Shown: positions 48,022 through 60,525 of the stretch, piece after piece
Layout: the number at the start of each line of letters is the position of its first letter
Numbering within the stretch: position 1 is the stretch's first letter
Source of the DNA: Phallus indusiatus
Lineage: Eukaryota; Basidiomycota; Agaricomycetes; Phallales; Phallaceae
Length of the DNA stretch: 64,000 nucleotides
Direction of reading: 5' to 3'
Assembly (NCBI GenBank): GCA_027605045.1
Contig: JAQFWX010000024.1
Span: forward strand, 372,001 to 436,000
Program-made: the position numbers and the translations under genes
The notes under the pieces: generated by a model
What the model saw: only the letters and a program-made list of their open reading frames with translations
Databases searched by the model: none
Told to the model about the DNA's origin: nothing

Positions 48022-50845
48022 ATTAATTGGAAGTGCTCGCGATACGACGTTATGCTGGGGGGATGAAATTGCTGATACTGTTACCGCGAAGATGATAGAC
48101 CGTCTGTTTGAATGAGCACATGTACATCATCATTATTTAAAGAGCAAGCCGTCACCTCGCTTCCATTTGTGCATGTCAATAGATAAAACTACATACGTGT
48201 GAAGATGTTTCTCATCTTATTGCCATTGGATGATCCATACGATGAAGGCGACCAATGGTCTTGCTGTAACCATGTTAATAATAGATAGTCATAATACAAT
48301 TATCTTGAACAATAAACTATTTCGTAAATGTTTGGTGAAACGAGGTGGAACGTTGTGATTCTCGGATGATCCTAGCAACTAGTTAGCCAGTAGCATCATG
48401 AAACAAATTGCGAACTGCTACTTGCGGCATTCTAGATTTGCAATTCCGAACGCTGGTTCAAGCGAATTGAACCCGGTAGTTAGGCACAATCCCATTGTGC
48501 CAAAATTAAGGTTCAGCCAATCCGAGTCGTCAACTTGGCTAAGCTTGATGTCTCATCAGTGCTAGTGATTTACTAGAGGAACAATTGCATCAGATCAAGC
48601 ATGAGCCAATAGTGTTCGAGTTTGTAGGAATATGATACATACGTATTGAGAACACAATGGTTGTCTGCGTGTTAGCGCCAACGACACAGGTCCGGATGCC
48701 GTATAAAGGACCATGGTCAGGACCGGTCGAAAGAAAAGTCTCTTCTTAGATAATAACATACAAGTTATCAATATTTCAGTGTGGCTATCAACAGATGACA
48801 CGATGGCGATATACATTGCAATGGGTGAGATGGATAGCTGGAACACGTTGCCACATGGAACATTCTCTTGTCTTCGGAAGAAATGTCAGCGTGCGTTTCC
48901 GGTGTTTGGTAATGGGAATATGCTGAGAGAGTCGATTTAGAGTCGATTGGAAAGTTGGCGACTCGGTGTAGACCACCCCAGTTCAAAATTCAAATCGCGT
49001 CGTGACTCTGTTCACGTCACATCGGGGATAGCCGGGCTCAGTCAATTTTTTTCTCCGCTACCGACATCTGTTTGGCACGTCGCGACGTTGACGTGTCTCC
49101 ATTTTGTTTTCCTAGATTCCAAGATACTACGATTATTGATGCGTTCCTCAGATCAATGATAGTCTCCGTTTTTGATGTTGTTATAACATGTTTATTCAAC
49201 TGCGACTCGGAACTTGGAGGCACGTGTATTTCAGTCCAATTCATGCTATACTGATAACACGTCATTTTTCCATATCTTTTCAGTCAAAAACTGAAGTTTT
49301 TACGTGACGAATAGTGCCTTTACTTTTCCCATTTCCTACAGTAAATGGTTCCCAAGGATGTATCACCTCGATTGATTTATCGGCTACTATGAGCCCGGCA
49401 TCAATATCTGAGCTCCAGACGCGCGTGTCAGAATCCACACGATGCGACAAGCAGCTCCAACTCGAATTCCATCCGAGCCCCGACGGCTGATGTGCGTCTT
49501 GCGGGGTAATGATCACCGAAATTTCCAAAGTCGTGTAGAGTAGAAGATGTGGTAAAACAGCCTGTGAAACTCATACTCAACATTGTCAACAGATTCCGCA
49601 GTGCTGAGACGCGAGATTCGATGGTTGCCAGTATGTAATAGAATGTGCGGGAACTCCGGCATCTTCGCGAACAAGCAAGGACAAGTTTACCGCCGTGCGT
49701 CTCGTTCAAATACCACAATGTATTATCAGTATGTTATTGAGCGCTTCTTGGGATGTGAATTACTTTGTGGAAATGGACTCGTTAATCTTGACCGTGCCCC
49801 GGAAATCTATCCTCGTTCAAGTTTGCACCTCAAAACTGTTGCTGCGTTCAAGGAGCGTTCTGAGTAAATACAGCACACGGACTTGTCAAATTTCAAATTT
49901 CAAGCGTTGCACTCACAGCAAACTTGGTTCAGTTCCGCCTTGAAATGCACATTAGGCACCATTTACGTCAAAAAAGTGCCAGCTGATTTGATTTAGAAAT
50001 TTAGATGTTCACCTTTCGGCCGCGTCTGAACATCGAAAGTGTAATATTCAACATTTCTCACCTTTGACGATACTTTTCATATAATTTATGTCTCGCAGAC
50101 AGCCAGTTACAAATCAAAACCCAAGAATGAAGGATGAGAGAAGACCTAAGGTACATTATGGCAAGGTCAGTGCTGTGCTAGAACTCTTGTACGAAGTATT
50201 GAAATATAAGTCTCACCAAAGGCTGAATGCTAATAACACGATGTAATTGCGATGGAGGACCGGCCGAACATATTTTGGCAATTCAGTTGTAGGCGTGAAT
50301 GTAGGTTTCTTTCATATTCCCAACTGACAAGGAGACGCCTCCCACAGTGCCCGCCTCAAGATAGATTGACCTTCATTCGAGTATATGAAAAAGGGAGCGT
50401 CGGGAATACCTAGAAAAGGATTGAAGAAATATCTTTGCTCGTGTGCTCAGAAAAAAACAAAAACAGGATAAGGAGAAAAAGTGAGTTATCGTCTGTTATC
50501 GTGCTCGTAAAATAAAGTTCGTAGCTAAATACATTCCAAGTTTAATTTCCGTTTTCCGCTCAGGTTTTGCCGGAATGCCGAAAAACGTGCCATCCATGCT
50601 CTTGTAGGTTGTTGCCACTTCCAATAATAGTATGTATTTACATATTATATATATTCATATAGATACTGTCATAATGAAATCTAGAATTCTACAGTGGCAT
50701 TCACTTTCCCTGGCCAATTGGAGAGGACGCGCCGATATGACGCTGAATGGAAACGGTATTTTCGGTGAACAACTTGGCGAACACGCGATTTCCTAGTTTT
50801 TTTCGTTTATAAGACTCTACGATCTCAAGTCATCCTACATATTCA
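48022..50845. other. Intergenic, one dispersed repeat copy
   Basis: 48661-49055 matches 43061-43560. No gene supported otherwise. A TATAA at about 50809 lies 35 bp before the carnitine acetyltransferase ATG. Confidence 0.45.
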
Positions 50846-53656
50846 ATGTCAGCATCCAATATGTTCTCCCATCAACATCTGCTTCCTAAATTACCTATTC
50901 CTCCCATTGAAGACACATGCGCAAGATACTTGCGCGCGCTTCAAGGGCTCCAAAGCACGGAGGAGCATGATGCAACAAAGAAAGCCGTCGACGAATTTTT
51001 GCAGTGCGACGGTCCCAGGGGACAGCAAATGCTAGAGGAGTACGCAAAGGACAAGAACAGGTCAGCAAAATAACTTATCAACTTTTTTGGATGCTTTCTG
51101 AAATCGTCAAACGCATCATCATCATCATCAGCTACATCGAAGAGTTCTGGCAAGTACCTATACATCATTTTACAAAATCCATTATAATTCTGAATCCCGT
51201 TTACCAGGTACGAGTTCTGCTTATCTCAAACAGACCCTATCGTGCTCTCCTTGAGCCCGTTCTTTGCTCTTGAGTACGCAACACATTTTCTTTCGTCCCA
51301 TCTAAATTTGGCTTTATATCTTTAGAGATGATCCAACTCCTTCTCGAGGCTCTCAGATCCCTCGTGCTTCTTCTCTTATATTCTCATCTTTGGGTTTCAT
51401 CCACGATCTCCGGACGAGACAACTCAAACCAGACGTTGTGCGTGGCGTCCCGCTTGACATGTCTCAATATGAGCAATTATTTGGGACAGCCCGCATTCCC
51501 ACAGATGTATGTCACTGAAGAGAATTTTTTATCAGACTTTTTCTTGCTTGCGATGAATTTGACTTGGGGTTCTTTTTGCAGCATGGCTGCCGAACGGACA
51601 TAGACGACAAGTCCCGTCACATTGTGGTCATTCGCCGTGGGCAATTCTGTAAGATCGATTTCCTTTCCTTTCATTTGTCCATCGCGATTCGCTGATAGTT
51701 ACCTTGAACATGGTATTTCTCAGACTACTTTGACGTATTGGATTCCGAAAACCGTCCAGCTCTTACTGAAAAAGACATAACTCAAAACCTACAAACTATT
51801 GTGGCCGATGCAGACAACGTACCAATTCACCAAGTGGCGAGTCAGGCTCTGGGCGTTTTCACCACCGAGAACCGGAAAACTTGGTCCACATACCGTGACC
51901 TTATTCAAACCGACCAGGGTAACGCAGATTGTCTCAATATAATAGAGTATATATTTCGCTTGCTATCCCTTCCATCGTCCTGTTCTCACTATCTTAAGTC
52001 ACGCACTTTTCGTTGTTTGTTTGGACGATACGTCTCCTGAGGATGAGAATGAACTATGCTCCAATTTCCTATGTGGAACATATCGTCTATCTGAAGGCAA
52101 GACAACCCATTTTTTTACTCAATTTGAATTGAAACGGATGTTCCGTGATAATAGGTGTCCAGGTTGGAACATGCACCAATAGATGGTATGCTTTCTTTTT
52201 GCCTTACGTCCGTTGTTTTAATGAATGTATATAGGTATGATAAAGTACGTCAATCAAAATTCCCTTATGAATTTTAATGATTAGTAGATCAGCTTCAAAT
52301 AATCATCTGCGCAAACGGTCAAGCAGGAATCAACTTCGAACATACCCTCGTCGACGGTCAAACTATTATTCGGTTCGCAGCTGGTAAAACATGAAAAACA
52401 CAATTCTCATACATCAAACGCTGAGCATTACTGTTTTTTCTTCAGATATTTTTACGGAAGGACTCATGTTACTGGCAAGGTCCACAAACCCATCAGCGCC
52501 AAGTTTCTTCCATGCTGAGCTTTCACCACATGCCAAATCTCACGGAGAAAACGACGAAGGAGGCGAGCACCTACATTATGATTACGAGACCTTCTTTATA
52601 AGTTTGTAACAGTTGATTCAACGCCCAAGAAGTTGAGGTGGACCTTAACGCCCGAATTAAAAACCGGGATTCGGTACGCAGAAACAAGAATTTCAAACTT
52701 GATTTTCCAGAACGACTGTCAGGCTCTTGAATTCAAGGATTACGGAAAGGTATAATGTCTCACATGTCAGGTTTATCCTAAAACCTAATTCACCGTTGAT
52801 CAGAACTTCATCATCCGTCATGGGTTTAGTCCCGATGCTTTTGTTCAAATGGCGTTTCAGGCCGCTTATTTTGGACTTTTTGGTCAGATAATTTGCAGCA
52901 TACAATTCACGTTTCAATTACACTTTTTCAGGTAAAATTGAATGCACATACGAATCCGCTATGACAAGGGCTTTCATACACGGTCGCACCGAGGCAATCC
53001 GAACAGTTCAATCTCACAGTGTTGAATTCATTAAAGTAGGTACATGTTGAATTTCCTTGCTTTTCTTGATTGAGCTCTTTTTCCAGACCTATTTTTCTGA
53101 TCAAGCCACATCTCAACAGAAAATAGATGCATTACGTCGTGCATGTGAGGGTCACGCTAAACTGATTAAGGAATGTAGCAGAGGTCTCGGGATAGATCGA
53201 CATCTTTATGCCATTCACTGTTTGCTTCAGCGGGAGATCAAATCATCCCAATGTCCAAGTCAGGATGGTACTTCACCCACTCGGACGTCGCTTCCTGCTA
53301 TTTTCACGGACCCTGGTTGGGGTGTCCTTAACACCTCTATCATATCCACCTCTAATTGCGGTAATCCCGCTTTGAGATTTTTTGGATTTGGACCCGCTGC
53401 TCAGGATGGATTTGGGCTTGGGTATATTATCAAGGATGATCGTCTCTCTATGTATGTGTCGCAAATGAAACCTTTGATATTAGTGCTGACAGGTTGTATT
53501 CTTCCCTTGGTTCATCCAAGATGTGCGTCGTCGAAACACCTTCAGACACGTCGTTTGTTGGACAGCCTTCAAAGATACCTACAAGACATCCAAAAGCTTT
53601 TGATACAGAATCATAAGATAGAACAAGGAACACCCGTACCTTCTCTTAAACATTAA
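50846..53656 (+). CDS. Carnitine O-acetyltransferase, 16 exons
   Basis: The model has exons 50846-51060, 51132-51149, 51208-51273, 51326-51506, 51582-51648, 51724-51946, 51999-52096, 52155-52185, 52235-52244, 52293-52383, 52446-52562, 52613-52749, 52804-52882, 52932-53035, 53087-53451 and 53521-53656, giving 645 residues with every phase matching. Family landmarks: LPKLPIPPIEDTC at the N-terminus; SYIEEFW; LFGTARIPT; TTENRKTWS; FLCGTYRLSEGVQVGTCTNRWYDK; catalytic His in FEHTLVDG (codon 52341-52343; usually FEHTGVDG, so Gly to Leu is unusual); GLGIDRHLYA; and CASSKHLQTRR near the end. The enzyme transfers acetyl groups between CoA and carnitine for export from peroxisomes and mitochondria. Three introns (from 51150, 52097 and 52563) are GC-AG. 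Exon 9 is only 10 nt. No C-terminal SKL is present. Confidence 0.88.
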
Positions 53657-54342
53657 GGGACGCTCAGGTATGCATGCACTTTGAAAGCCTTCCCCGAAAT
53701 TTCATGACTCATTGACAAATATTAAATACCAGGAACTCGATGATAATGCGGACTGTGGGCGATAAAAAGCACGATAATTAGGAATACGCATTTGGAGTAG
53801 TCGGGAAAATGGACACGTTATTGTTCGTGTCATGACTTCAGTTTAGTAGCGCAGCTGAAAATATTAATGGTTTGAAATCCCGACCTCAAATACAACTTGA
53901 ACTTGTGGCATAATTCCGGGTATCATAATGCTGCCTTTATCAAACAGTTCAACTTTCGAATGGGAGAAGGCGTGCTGCATAGTGGGTCAAGTGTATCGGA
54001 TCCGCATCCGTAGTCATGTCGTTTGAGTCCCAAGGCCAAAGTTCGAGGCATTTTTATATTTCGTTTCGATGAAAGTTCGTTGTTAAAGGGCACAGGCGCG
54101 AGTCGGAAGTCGCCGGCTAATCGGAAACAGCCGAACTAGGGAATGTCTCGTTCTCCGAGTCTATGCATAATTCTCATTTGAGGCTGTTGTCCGTGTACGA
54201 TTCACATAAGATGTTACACCCATACTGTTACACCTATATTGGCGCATTATTGGCTGGGCCGCCGAAAACATTACAAAAACAAGCTTTGACGTACAGAACT
54301 TCTACAGAAATTCCTCGTGGAATTATGGATACAGGTATATGA
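53657..54342. other. Intergenic between convergent genes
   Basis: Nothing recognisable. Confidence 0.5.
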
Positions 54343-56021
54343 CTAGGTCAAGTTTAATTCCTTCTCGTTAGTGCCATCGACAGAAATCGTGGTAACGCCA
54401 TTTTCGTGTAAAGCAGCAATAGTCTTTGTAAATTCCGGGTTATTATGGTGTTCATGACAAAACCACTCGTCCAACTTGAAAAGCTTTGCTCCAGTCTTTG
54501 TAACCACGTCCAATAACATTTCAAATGGAACTCCGTCACTATCCAGGTATAAAATAAATGTTTCAAGTTTCAAACCGTCAGGCAGTGACTCGAGAGCTTC
54601 AACTTCATTATTGAGATGCGTCATCTCTAGTTCAAGCAGAGAGGGAAACCAGTCGCGAAAACTGGGCAAAGTGAGGATGGTCCAAGCATCATCGATTAAC
54701 GTGAGGTGTACTATTTGAGGCATTGAGCGTATCAATTTGACAATAAGAGATCCTTCATAAAAAGGGTTCGAGACCGCTCCACCAGAGATGCGAAGTGGAA
54801 TATCTTGAAAAGAATCAAGATAAGCACCCTTTCCTGTGGGTGCAGACATGATGTAGAAGTAGGTTTCCGACTCGGAACCTAACTCCAGGGATAGATAAGA
54901 ATGATGTAAAAAAGGAGAGAATATTCCTGACGGAACAGACTCCAGAATGTCGGAGGATGGATGCGAACAGAATTCGTAAACCAGTTGAAGTTGAGATAGT
55001 CGTCTTAAAGCTCCAATGTGGGTCAAAATTCCTCGAATATAGTCATATCCCGACGGGCTGTGTGAATTCAACACAAGCCGTTCAAGATAAGGGAGGTCCA
55101 GTCTGTCAACTAATGCATTTGTTGTTGTTACAGAGTCCAGAACTCCTCCGTTGTCAGTGCAATATTCAAGTTCTTTCAAACAAGGACAGTTTGACAGAAA
55201 GGTCAGGAGCGTGGAAAGAGGGGGCGATTGTCTTTGATACTTGTATATAATAGATGTCAAATTGTGGTGAGGACGCTCGAACCATGACCAGGTTATATAC
55301 GAAAGGGCGAGCCTTCGAAGGGAAGAAACGTCGATTTGTAAGAAATCGTTCAGTGAAAACGGACTCGAATCGTCTAACTCGGATCTGTATCCGTCAACGT
55401 GGAGATCCAAGTAACGCAGGGATCGTGCCATCGTGGAATTATCGAACATCTCCTGAATCGCTTTAAGTCGAGAACAATGAAAACGGAGGGTTAAAGAATA
55501 TAAACGCGGTAGAATCAACCTTGCGCGAGATTTGAGGAACTCCAACATAAGGGTTAGTGGTGACTGTGCCGAGTCTTGCACGTTCCAGGACAATGTCAGA
55601 GGAGCATTCTTAGACCGATTTAGAAATAATTCGACAATATTACGGTGTCTTTCAGGATTGATAAATCCCCATAAAACCGGCCATCCCAACGTGAATTCCC
55701 TCCAACGACGACAGACGTGTGAAATCCTCAAAGTGGTTATTTCGGGACCAAGTAAAGAGGATGAATCATAAACTGCAAAAGCAAAAATTTCGTAAAGTAC
55801 ACATGGGACCAGTCGGTTAACTGCGAGCCTGGAGTTGTGGATATTTTGAAGCTCGGAGGTGATGGAATCAAGTTCTCCCTTTATGTGCGAGATGTTATTT
55901 AGGGTCAGTTCGTTCGAGTTTGTTCTGGTTATGATTCTTCATTGAGATAATTTACACGTTCAACTATGACTTACCTTAGTCGGTGGCGAAGTTCAGTGAG
56001 TTGGGCTATCAGCTCGTCCAT
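54343..56021 (-). CDS. F-box-like protein, paralogue 2
   Basis: Exon 1 is 56021-55975 (MDELIAQLTELRHRLR), the intron 55974-55925 (GTAAGT..CCAG) and exon 2 55924-54343, giving 542 residues. The F-box-like segment RLVPCVLYEIFAFA is followed by RISHVCRRWREFTLGWPVLW. The remainder is leucine-rich, with a C-terminal INKTISVDGT-like tail. Exon 1 ends in phase 2 and exon 2 starts AACAAACTC, both as in the copy at 23887. Homology runs along the whole protein, with moderate divergence. Role as for that copy: likely SCF adaptor with unknown substrate. No ATG occurs in exon 2 before the F-box, so the short first exon decides the start. Confidence 0.8.
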
Positions 56022-56577
56022 CAGGAAAGTCGATGGTGGGCGCGCAGACTGGCGCAGTTCAAACTCAGTTTCGCGCCCGAAGGTCCCGAGATGAACTATA
56101 CGTGTGACTTTAGTACTGTCACAATTTGCACCAGCATCAGCGTCTTTTAGCCAACCCTAACCACTGGCCTTCCGCTTTTCTCTTTCCCTATTATCTACGT
56201 CTGTCAGTTTGGATGCACTGCATGGCTTACTGAAATGGATTTAAATACGTGGATATGTGCTGTGAACGACCGCAATGGCTTGAATGTCCTCTTTCGAGCA
56301 TCTTTATCATCTGAGTAGAATTATCAAGCTTCTTCGGGTGTACATATTGTCATCCAAGGTATGTGTTATTTCAACCTGCATGAATACGCTGTTGGCTTAC
56401 ATTCTTCCTTGGAAATTGGAAGAACGTTGTTTCAATCGCAACATGTACAAGTTATTTTAATGAAAAGATTCCATTCGTCCATCTGCTTTCGTTAACTATG
56501 GGTGATTACGCTGGATTCTCTGGATCCTAGGACGACTTTGAAAAGATAACTATTGAAACCATCCTCACAAGCAATTA
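56022..56577. other. Intergenic, no gene
   Basis: It holds the F-box gene promoter side and the left flank of the TIR element. Confidence 0.4.
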
Positions 56578-56717
56578 CAGTGACGCGCAAAACCGTACAC
56601 GCGTCTGTCACTTTTCGTGCGCAACACGAATAGCTGGCCAAATAAAATAGTAAAATTCCTGAAAATATTTGTGTATATAGTTTATCATAATATCTAAATT
56701 ATTCAATATTAATTTGA
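56578..56717 (+). repeat. Left TIR of the Tc1/mariner-like element
   Basis: Starts CAGTGACGCGCAAAACC. It pairs with 58001-58140. Confidence 0.8.
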
Positions 56718-58000
56718 AGTGTCAAAATCAACGGTGTTCAAGATATTTAGACTTTTACAGTACAGGTTCATGTGTACAGTTTTGCTCGAAGTGTGGAAAA
56801 GTCACAAATACATATATTCCAAACCAATTTCTGTGTCTCATGGGTCTGGAAAAATTATATATTGCTGATATAGGTTATATTAATCTATTTCTATGATATC
56901 CATTGCTATTATTTTATCCTGAGGCTAATTATGAATCATTTGTGGAGATCATGCCCGGGGAGTGTCTTTACTATGTCATCATATAATTTTTCAGAAACAA
57001 AATGACATATTATGATTGGGATACATTTTAAATTATTAAATTATGTGTTTAGGATGGTTCTTGGTGGATAATATTGATCAGGCCTGTTGTTTTCATGTTA
57101 ATTACACTGTCAAAAGGCCTTGTTTTAGTACTTTTCTACAGACCCTTGCTGTATTTTTTTCTTCGATAAAACTACCATGTAAACTGAAATAATATGTGTT
57201 AATTATGTTAAGAATGACTCCAGTGTAAATACATTTATGGCTTGGGTACAAATCAGGTTTTTTTGGGGATGCCAGCCTAGCTGGAGACCAGAATAATCCA
57301 GAAATAGATGGCATTGATTTGATAGAAACTATTAATCTTTTGTTTTCAGAATACTTTTTTGAATATTTAGAAATGATAATGAGGCTCTCTCACCCATTTA
57401 TAACACCTTCTCTAGACAAACAAGGATCATGTCAATTTCTGTGGGTAACCACTGAAGTTAAATGTTCCTCTCAGCCCACCAGAGACTGAAATCATGGTAA
57501 CCCTACTTGTTAATAGTTGAATTATATTATTATAAATTTGAATTTAACGTTAGTTTCAATATAATTAGCACCAGGACGTCATAATTAAAAAAATGGTGTG
57601 CATACAAGGAGGACAACATGCACTAAATACCATACAGTGACCCTCAGTATGACATTTTTTTAAATATAGCTACTTAAAACATTATTTAAGGATGAAATAA
57701 ACATCTTTCATTAGAAAAACATAGAATAAAAGCTGACAGATGTCTGTAAAAAAGGACAGTGCAGTCCTGTGGAAGAATGAGGTTTTGGCAATAATAAAAC
57801 AGTATATTTATGTTATGATTAGCATTGAAAATATTCATTCAATATAGAATAATATATGACTAAAATTTTAAAGCTGATACTTTATAACAATTGTGGTGAT
57901 AATTATGCTTCTTCACTATTTTGGCCTCAGGTGCAAAACTGTACACCTGAACCAGCGTCAACAAAATGCAAATATCTCAAGCACAATTGATTTTTACTCT

Positions 58001-58140
58001 TAGCATAATTAATACAGAATTTAGATATTATATTAAATTATCTTCTCAAATATTTCCACAATTTATACTAATTTATTTGGCCAGCTATGCGTGTTGCGCA
58101 CGAAAAGTGACAGACGCGTGTACGGTTTTGCACGTCACTG
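58001..58140 (-). repeat. Right TIR of the Tc1/mariner-like element
   Basis: The minus strand starts CAGTGACGTGCAAAACC. It pairs with the left TIR. Confidence 0.8.
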
Positions 58141-58142
58141 TA

Positions 58143-58663
58143 CTCCTCTTGATTACGGCGACCTTGATGATAATACGTTCGTGTTCATGCATGCTTCGGT
58201 TATTTTGAAGGAAGATACCATAAGTGAATGGTAGGTTTCGATACGTTTTCATTTAGGGAAATTCCTTGCTTTAGATAGGCCGAGCCTTGGTTCACAAACA
58301 TTTTTCATTGAAGCTAACGATACAATCTCCTAAAGATAGATTACTTGACGAGCTGTACAGCAGAATCTCAAGTTAATCATGGGAATCTTCTGACCGGTGC
58401 CAAACGGGAGCTCTTCGCCGTATTTGCACCGTGCATGTATATTATGCGATGAAACCAATGAAACGGACGGCGAACTGGACAGCGAAACGATCTATTTCAT
58501 TTCATTTTCGTTCCCTGGAATCCATCCCTAGCTGACATGGCAGGTGAATATTGCCACGCCCAGTGTCCCGACTCGGAGCCGTCGGATTAGCACAAATAAT
58601 GCCTTAACTGAGACTTGACACGAATCAAGCGGCAGACCATCAGAAACCGTCGCGTCACAGTCC
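58143..58663. other. Intergenic, upstream of P450
   Basis: No gene. It ends at the P450 TATA box. Confidence 0.4.
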
Positions 58664-58671
58664 TATAAATA
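58664..58671 (+). promoter_or_regulatory. TATA box of the P450 gene
   Basis: TATAAATA, 48 bases before the ATG at 58712. Confidence 0.6.
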
Positions 58672-58711
58672 TCTGTTTTACTCATAGTATCTTTATAGGC
58701 TTATCACTTAT

Positions 58712-60162
58712 ATGTCACCCCACACTTTCTTGTGGGTTTTCCTGGGACTCCTAGGAGTGACCTTTTACCTGGTGCACGAGTGGTTGAACCACGGCAAAGT
58801 CCCAAAAGGCAAGTTTTTCAATGATTCAGTGAGTTATGACCGAGAACCTGACGCTTTTATTAAAAGGCCTCAAACTCCCACCTGGTCCACCTGGTCGCTT
58901 CCTAATTGGAAATGTATTCGATTTACCGACAACCAAGGAGCGGTTGACCTTCAATCGATGGGCCAAAGAATATGGTAGCGCCTGTTATTCAATTGGGGGT
59001 TGCATTTCGGATTTTTTAAGTATTTTGTTAGGTGATCTTGTCTATCTGAATGTTTTCGGTATCTCCTTACTTTTCGTAAACTCGTATGAACATGCACGAG
59101 AATTGTTCGACAAAAGGAGTAATATCTATTCGGAGAGGCCGTACTCCGTCGTCTTTACTGAGTTGTATGTCACAAGCTCCTAGTTTTAAGTTATTCCGCG
59201 ACGTCAACCTTTACATCTTCATTGTTAGATCTGGAATCGACTGGTCTATTATTATGATGCCCTACGGCCAGAATTGGAGACAAAGTAGAGCTTACCTTCG
59301 TCAATATTTCAGTCAAACTAGTGTCCAGAATTATCGCGAGACTCTCATGAAACATGCCAAGTAATTAGGACACAGATTCTGCTGACTCTTAAATTGGCAA
59401 TTGATTTCTTTGTTCCAGGGTCTTGGTGAAACTGCTTTACCGATCCCCGGATTGTTTCCGCTCCCACATTCGCTTCGTCATGGGAGCCATAATTATGGAG
59501 GTGTGTCAGAAGATAATGTCCAGAATTCGCCAATGGACCTATCATTAATAGGTGACATACGGCATCAAGGCTACTTCTGAGAAAAACCCGTACCTGGTCT
59601 TGTCTGAAGAAACGATCCTGGAACTTAGCAAAGTGGGCCTGCCAGGAGCTTATTTAGTAGATGTCATGCCGTTTTGTAAGTGATAGTTTTCGTCGGGGTT
59701 CATGCTTTGAGACTTCCAATAGTGAAACATATACCTCTGTGGTTTCCAGGAGTGAAATTCCGTCGCGAGCTGAATGAGCTGAGAATAAAGGCTCAGAGAC
59801 TGAACGACGAACCTATGAAATTTGTAAAGGCCGCTTTAGTATGTTGTTTGTTACGAATGAAGACTAAGTAGCAGTCTTTTAAATCTACCATAGCGGGACG
59901 GAAACGCTGTTCCTTGCATTGCTACTTCGTTCCTGGAACAATTTGAGAATGACCCGGATCGTCCTGCCGACTACGAAGATACTGTCCAAAAAATTATGGG
60001 TAATATTTATCTGGCTGGTATTGACACGGTGAGTCAGTTTAAAACAGTACTTTTTGATTAGATTCGTTAACGGTTCGGTAGATGGATGCGTATATTCTGT
60101 TGTTTGTGCGTGCTATGCTATTACATCCTCACGTCCAAAAGCGAGCGCAAGAAGAACTCAAT
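58712..60162 (+). pseudogene. Cytochrome P450, cut off by a retrotransposon
   Basis: Nine exons are readable up to the insertion: 58712-58808, 58867-58974, 59032-59164, 59229-59360, 59419-59500, 59552-59675, 59723-59838, 59894-60028 and 60082-60162, in total 336 residues with every phase matching. Visible parts are the N-terminal membrane anchor (LWVFLGLLGVTFYLV), the PPGPPG hinge (LKLPPGPPGRFLIGNV), the C-helix WRQSR, and the I-helix oxygen-binding motif AGIDT before the 60029 intron. The first intron is GC-AG (from 58809). After QKRAQEELN the coding region stops at the LTR. The K-helix ExxR, the PERF region and the heme-binding Cys are missing here; they may lie beyond the element, outside the window. 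Style resembles the CYP families of agarics related to OrdA-type oxidases; substrate unknown. Up to the insertion the gene is undamaged. Confidence 0.85.
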
Positions 60163-60525
60163 TGTTAGGGCGACTCAGGGCACACACCTAGAGGAGGGAA
60201 AACCTAAGATCTATTGAGGGGCAGCGACTAACTACTCACCTAGAGGAGGGAAAACCTAAGAGAACAAGCTTAGGTATCCCCCTCTAGGGAAAACGCATAT
60301 AAGTACAGGATACGAAGCGCTCGACTGATCCCCATGGGATCCGAGGAGATACAGACAGAAATCGAGGAAAATCGAAGAGATCGAAAAATCGAGAAAACGA
60401 TGGAACTAATGGAAACGGCAAAGTACGGGAAATGAAGGAAATCGTAACACGAAATGAAACCGAAAGAAATCGAAAGAAATCGAAGAAATCGAACAATTCG
60501 GAAAAGGCGCTAGCGTACCGTGACA
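60163..60525 (-). repeat. 3' LTR of the chromovirus
   Basis: 363 bp, TGTTAG...GTGACA on the plus strand. It contains an internal direct repeat (CTAGAGGAGGGAAAACC at about 60189 and 60239) and many ATCGAAGAA-type units. Confidence 0.9.

Larger units (their letters stand above)
56578..58140. mobile_element. Decayed Tc1/mariner-like element with ~140-bp TIRs
   Basis: 1563 bp, starting CAGTGACG and ending CGTCACTG, with TA at 56576-56577 and 58141-58142. The ends are inverted copies over about 140 bp; the outer 58 bases differ at only two sites. The interior is strongly AT-rich and has no long frame. A degraded stretch near 57170-57320 faintly recalls the DD34E end of a Tc1 transposase. Motifs related to GCAAAACCGTACACG occur once in each TIR and again, flipped, at about 56772 and 57932, as in IR/DR-type ends. 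Confidence 0.8.

Noticed and set aside
52602..52612. An 11-nt intron (GTTTGTAACAG) or frameshift in the carnitine acetyltransferase
   Set aside because: A 50-nt GC-AG intron (52563-52612) keeps the phase, has normal length and matches other GC donors in the gene.
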